A DNA stretch of 64,000 nucleotides. Source: Amycolatopsis sp. QT-25. GTDB taxonomy: Bacteria; Actinomycetota; Actinomycetes; Mycobacteriales; Pseudonocardiaceae. Of the stretch, positions 61,983-64,000 are shown piece by piece (within the stretch, counting starts at the first letter, position 1; every line of letters begins with the position of its first letter). A program made the position numbers and the translations under genes. The stretch spans positions 5,828,001 to 5,892,000 of the forward strand of contig NZ_CP120210.1 in NCBI RefSeq assembly GCF_029369745.1. The letters run 5' to 3'. The notes beneath the pieces were generated by a model, which ran no database searches, was not told the origin of the DNA, and was given only the letters and a program-made list of their open reading frames with translations.

Positions 61983-64000
61983 TCAAGAAGCGGCCGCCAG
62001 CAACGCGGCCTCGATCTTCGATCGCCACGTTCGGTCTACCCCGCCGGCCTGCGGCGCGACGGCGAAGGAGTCGACGACGGCGCCACCGAGGGTGGCCACC
62101 TTCGCCCAGCGCACCTCGGCCTCGCATCGGCGCAGCGCGCCCGCGACCCGGTAGAGCAGCCCGATCCGGTTCGCGGCCCGCAGTTCGACCACGACCGTGT
62201 CCTGCCCGCTCGTTTCGTCGTCGAACCAGATCACCTTCGCGCTCCCGGACGGCGTCTCGCCACCTCCGTAATCCCGTTCCTTCGCCGCGAGCCGCTGGGT
62301 GAGCGGGAGCGTCCCGGCCACCGCCCGCGCGAACTGCTCGCGCAGCAGCGTGACATCGGGCAGCGAGCCGAACTTCGGCGACGCCGTGAACACGCCCGCC
62401 CGTCCCCCGTCGTGCCCGCGCAGCACCGCCGCGTGGACCTCGAGCGAGTTCAGCGCGAGCACCCCGGCGGCGGGAGCCAGCAGTTCGGCGCGGGCCGGGA
62501 CCGCGAGCACCACGGTCACGATCTTCCCGGCGGCGGTGATGCGCACTTCGCCACGGCCGGAGGCGACGGCTTCGGCGACGAGCTCCCGTTGCTCGGCACC
62601 CATCGGCTCGGGTGGCACCGATCCCTTGCCGTGCAAGGCTTCTTCGCAACCGGACACGAGTTCGGCGAGCAACCGTGCCTTCCAGTCGGTCCACACGCCC
62701 GGCCCGGTGGCCAGCGAATCGGCCGCCGTCAGCGCGTGCAGCAGTTCCAGCAGGACGGGATTCGCACCGAGCGCCCTCGTCACTCGCTGGATCGTCGCGG
62801 GATCACCGATGTCCCGCCGCGTCGCGGTGTGCGGCAGCAACAGATGATGCCGGACCATTCCCGACACCAGTGCCGCCTCCGCCTCCGGCAACCCGAGCCG
62901 CGCCGCCACCTGGGCACTGATCTTCGCGCCGAGTTCGGAATGGTCCGCGTCGCGGCCCTTGCCGATGTCGTGCAGCAGCGCGCCGATCAGCAGCAGATCG
63001 GGCCGCGAAACGGTGGTCGTCAGTTTCGACGCCTCGACAGTGGCACGCAGGAGATGCCGGTCGACGGTCCACGAATGCACCGGCGACCTCGGCGGGAGGT
63101 CCCGCACCGCACCCCATTCGGGGAACAGCCGCGCCCACAGCCCGGTGCGGTCCAGCGCCTCCACGGCGTCGATCAGCCCCTCACCCGCGCCGAGCAGTTC
63201 CACCAGCGCCTTGAGGGCGTCGGCGGGCCACGGCGCACGCGGTTCCGGTGCGGTTTCGGCGAGCGCCCGCAAGGTCCCGTGCGCGATGGGCTTCCGGATC
63301 CGGGCCGACGCCGCGGCGACCCGCAGCAACAGCGCGGGATCCTTGGCGGGGACCGCGTCCCGCGCCAGCGCGACCTCGTTCCCGTGCAGGACGACACCTT
63401 CGTCGAGCGGCGTCCGCACCGGCCGCCGCCCGAACCGCGCCTTGGGTGGTTCCACAGTGGACCGAAGGGCCACATCGACCGCGTACGCGATCGTCCGTCC
63501 GACACCGGAAAGCTTGCGTGCCAGGGCAAACCGGTCGGCGAACCCGAGTTCGCCCGCGACCGTCTCGGCTTCCGGCGCGCTCAGGATGTCCCGCTCCCGG
63601 CGCAGTTCGCGGCGCAACTCCGTCCGGACGTCGAGCAGCAGGCTCTTGGCCGCCCGCAGTTCCTCACCAGGCCGCGCCGTCAGCTGAGCCGCCGCCAGGG
63701 CTTCAAGGACGGCGAAGTCACGAAGCCCACCTCGGCCGTGTTTGAGATCCGGCTCGGCGGACTGCGCGATCTCACCACTGCGAGCCCAGCGCTGCCGCAC
63801 CGCGTCCGACAGTTCGCCGAGCCGTTTCCTGGCGGTCCGCCGCCACTGGTCCCGTGCCGCGGCGGCCAGCCTGGCGGTGATGTCGGCGTCCCCGGCGACA
63901 TGCCGGAGGTCGAGCAGCCCCATCGCGGTCCGTAGATCCTCGGATGCCACCTTCAGCGCCTCACCCGGCGTGCGGACCGAGTGGTCGAGGCCGATCTTGG
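61983..64000 (-). CDS. glnD: [Protein-PII] uridylyltransferase, N-terminus off-window
   Basis: Controls nitrogen assimilation by uridylylating or adenylylating PII. The frame is open to the last base (reading KIGLDHSVRTPGEALKVASEDLRTAMGLLDLRH), so the nucleotidyltransferase start lies outside. Visible parts: GlnD-linker helices, the HD domain with HSWTVDRHLL and LLHDIGKGRDADHSELG, and two C-terminal ACT domains (VELRAANRIGLLYRVAGALRRCEAEVRWAKVATLGG). In mycobacteria glnB and amt precede it. Confidence 0.95.
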   Translation of the reverse strand, partial: KIGLDHSVRTPGEALKVASEDLRTAMGLLDLRHVAGDADITARLAAAARDQWRRTARKRLGELSDAVRQRWARSGEIAQSAEPDLKHGRGGLRDFAVLEALAAAQLTARPGEELRAAKSLLLDVRTELRRELRRERDILSAPEAETVAGELGFADRFALARKLSGVGRTIAYAVDVALRSTVEPPKARFGRRPVRTPLDEGVVLHGNEVALARDAVPAKDPALLLRVAAASARIRKPIAHGTLRALAETAPEPRAPWPADALKALVELLGAGEGLIDAVEALDRTGLWARLFPEWGAVRDLPPRSPVHSWTVDRHLLRATVEASKLTTTVSRPDLLLIGALLHDIGKGRDADHSELGAKISAQVAARLGLPEAEAALVSGMVRHHLLLPHTATRRDIGDPATIQRVTRALGANPVLLELLHALTAADSLATGPGVWTDWKARLLAELVSGCEEALHGKGSVPPEPMGAEQRELVAEAVASGRGEVRITAAGKIVTVVLAVPARAELLAPAAGVLALNSLEVHAAVLRGHDGGRAGVFTASPKFGSLPDVTLLREQFARAVAGTLPLTQRLAAKERDYGGGETPSGSAKVIWFDDETSGQDTVVVELRAANRIGLLYRVAGALRRCEAEVRWAKVATLGGAVVDSFAVAPQAGGVDRTWRSKIEAALLAAAS

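Overview
The window is high-GC actinobacterial DNA and reads best as a Pseudonocardiaceae chromosome, with Amycolatopsis or a close relative as the inference. The reasons are the very high third-position GC, GTG and TTG starts, a WhiG-type sigma factor next to xerC and rpsB, and intergenic hairpins built on a GAAGGGGGCCTTC arm. The housekeeping gene order follows the Mycobacterium tuberculosis block mapB (Rv2861c) to glnD (Rv2918c), recalled from general knowledge. No tRNA, rRNA, CRISPR array, insertion sequence or prophage was seen.

Region 1 (1-8.4 kb): the end of a GntR/FCD regulator faces a minus-strand cluster. In transcription order this is dxr, rip1 (site-2 protease), ispG, a GNAT acetyltransferase, a lipoprotein transpeptidase (PBP) and map. 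It combines two MEP isoprenoid steps with envelope stress proteolysis, wall synthesis and N-terminal Met removal. A DUF2631 membrane protein lies divergently.

Region 2 (8.4-36 kb) is accessory and interrupts the conserved order. It holds a lysozyme-like secreted protein, a secreted cyclophilin, an acyltransferase-3 membrane protein, metH behind an SAH riboswitch-like leader, a MocR regulator, a P450, an MFS/MarR pair with a clear operator region, a PASTA lipoprotein, a leaderless membrane-protein/XRE pair, an oxidoreductase, a Tat-exported PhoD, three alpha/beta hydrolases, a GAF-ANTAR protein divergent from a SpoIIE-like protein with altered active-site residues, a cysteine hydrolase, a cysteine-desulfurase-like protein, a BNR-repeat secreted protein, a DUF1206 protein and two small unknowns. 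An AraC regulator remnant sits at 34.0-34.2 kb.

Region 3 (36-44.3 kb): rlmN, a PadR regulator, a methyltransferase, a VOC protein and a decayed type-B carboxylesterase precede the translation/lipid cluster, transcribed rpsB, tsf, pyrH, frr, cdsA. Hairpins lie between rpsB and tsf and between tsf and pyrH.

Region 4 (44.3-64 kb): an M23-like protein is convergent with whiG. Between them lies an eight-unit 21-bp tandem repeat, the least explained structure in the window. Minus-strand genes follow: xerC; yraN-comM-dprA (natural-competence-type DNA processing); lepB-rnhB-DUF2469; rplS; rpsP-khpA-rimM-trmD (ribosome and tRNA maturation); two CPBP proteases; ffh and an amidohydrolase; Ku; and glnD, which runs off the right edge. 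DnaA-box-like pairs lie upstream of rpsB and of yraN.

Most genes are ordinary. The most promising unexplained items are the 21-bp phased array, the degenerate SpoIIE protein, the GTCCA-N3-TGGAC palindromes that override codon bias, the near-perfect 57-bp palindrome after ispG, and the recurrent leaderless promoter layout.
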